Positions 63,829 to 64,000 of a stretch of DNA of 64,000 nt are shown here, one piece after another. Each line of letters starts with the position of its first letter. Within the stretch, counting starts at the first letter, position 1. Source of the DNA: JBBDYH01 sp040901795 (GTDB taxonomy: Bacteria; Planctomycetota; Planctomycetia; Pirellulales; JALHPA01); assembly GCA_040901795.1 (NCBI GenBank), contig JBBDYH010000130.1, positions 19,686 through 83,685 of the forward strand. Reading direction: 5' to 3'. The notes beneath the pieces are model-generated. The model saw nothing but the letters and a program-made list of their open reading frames with translations, had not been told where the DNA came from and ran no database searches. The position numbers and the translations under genes were made by a program.

Positions 63829-63950
63829 GGCCGTCAAGAAAATGGACCTGTCCCCTTTTACGCTCTTTTACGCTTCTTTTACGCTTTCAGTGTCGTCAGA
63901 ATGGCCTGAAAGTCGTTGACAGTCAACGAAAAGTAGTTCTGACCCGAATG
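63829..63950. repeat. right terminal repeat and boundary motifs of RAYT copy 2
   Basis: TGGACCTGTCCCCTTTT (63843-63859) is followed by TTTTACGCT units and then by GACAGTCAACGAAAAG with GTTCTGACCC (63917-63945). The GCCGTCAAGAAAAT before the first repeat and the later GACAGTCAACGAAAA both resemble GCCAGTCAACTAAAAT at 4010-4025 upstream of RAYT copy 1. Confidence 0.75.
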
Positions 63951-64000
63951 CCACGAAGATAAGCCGAAGCCTTTTGGGGGCAAGCGTTTGATCGTGCTAG

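Overview
The window looks like chromosome of a planctomycete, probably of the Pirellulales type. This is an inference from several features: two PEP-CTERM proteins (one with dockerin-like calcium repeats), a giant RHS/YD-repeat protein with an LEPR-type N-terminal motif and golvesin-like modules, small proteins starting MDDNPY, FIST, DinB and Gfo/Idh/MocA proteins, high GC content, and intergenic spaces full of dispersed palindromes. No rRNA, tRNA, prophage or CRISPR array was seen.

Layout. 1-4.7 kb: the end of a PEP-CTERM surface protein, a DinB protein, 1.5 kb without a gene but with a duplicated promoter-like module, and a REP-associated tyrosine transposase (RAYT) preceded by a tandem TTCTGACCCC array. 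4.2-11 kb: an RHS protein gene broken by one in-frame stop and one frameshift, followed by a small gene in the position of an immunity gene. 11.5-20 kb: housekeeping genes (VOC protein, scpB, rpe, a degenerate histidine-phosphatase-like protein, accD, a YjbQ protein, holB-tmk, thrS). 20-31 kb: a secreted protein, a long coiled-coil protein, a SWIM/SNF2 helicase, a fused membrane/spermidine-synthase protein, RidA and FIST. 31-36 kb: an accessory stretch of small lineage-type proteins, with a VapBC pair and two broken paralogue remnants. 36-43 kb: a second PEP-CTERM protein, a two-gene histidine kinase operon, and a protein with class I terpene synthase motifs. 43-64 kb: ribB, an S9 peptidase, an exo/endonuclease-phosphatase, a Gfo/Idh protein, fabH, an orphan antitoxin, pepF, two paralogous membrane proteins, aroE, a GNAT protein, a BshC-like protein, a glycosyltransferase, ispD-tyrS, a WecA/MraY-type phosphotransferase and a second RAYT.

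The most unusual feature is the intergenic repeat population. At least eight families of short palindromes or simple-unit hairpins recur. They occupy essentially every convergent gene junction and several co-directional ones, they often supply the stop codons of flanking genes, and two sit in frame inside conserved genes (thrS and the spermidine-synthase fusion). The two RAYT genes share a recognisable 5' boundary motif, and one is enclosed by a perfect 17-bp inverted repeat.

Functions are assigned from motifs and family knowledge read by eye. No database search was run. Start codons were moved inward from the longest open frame where a start signal or family length argued for it.
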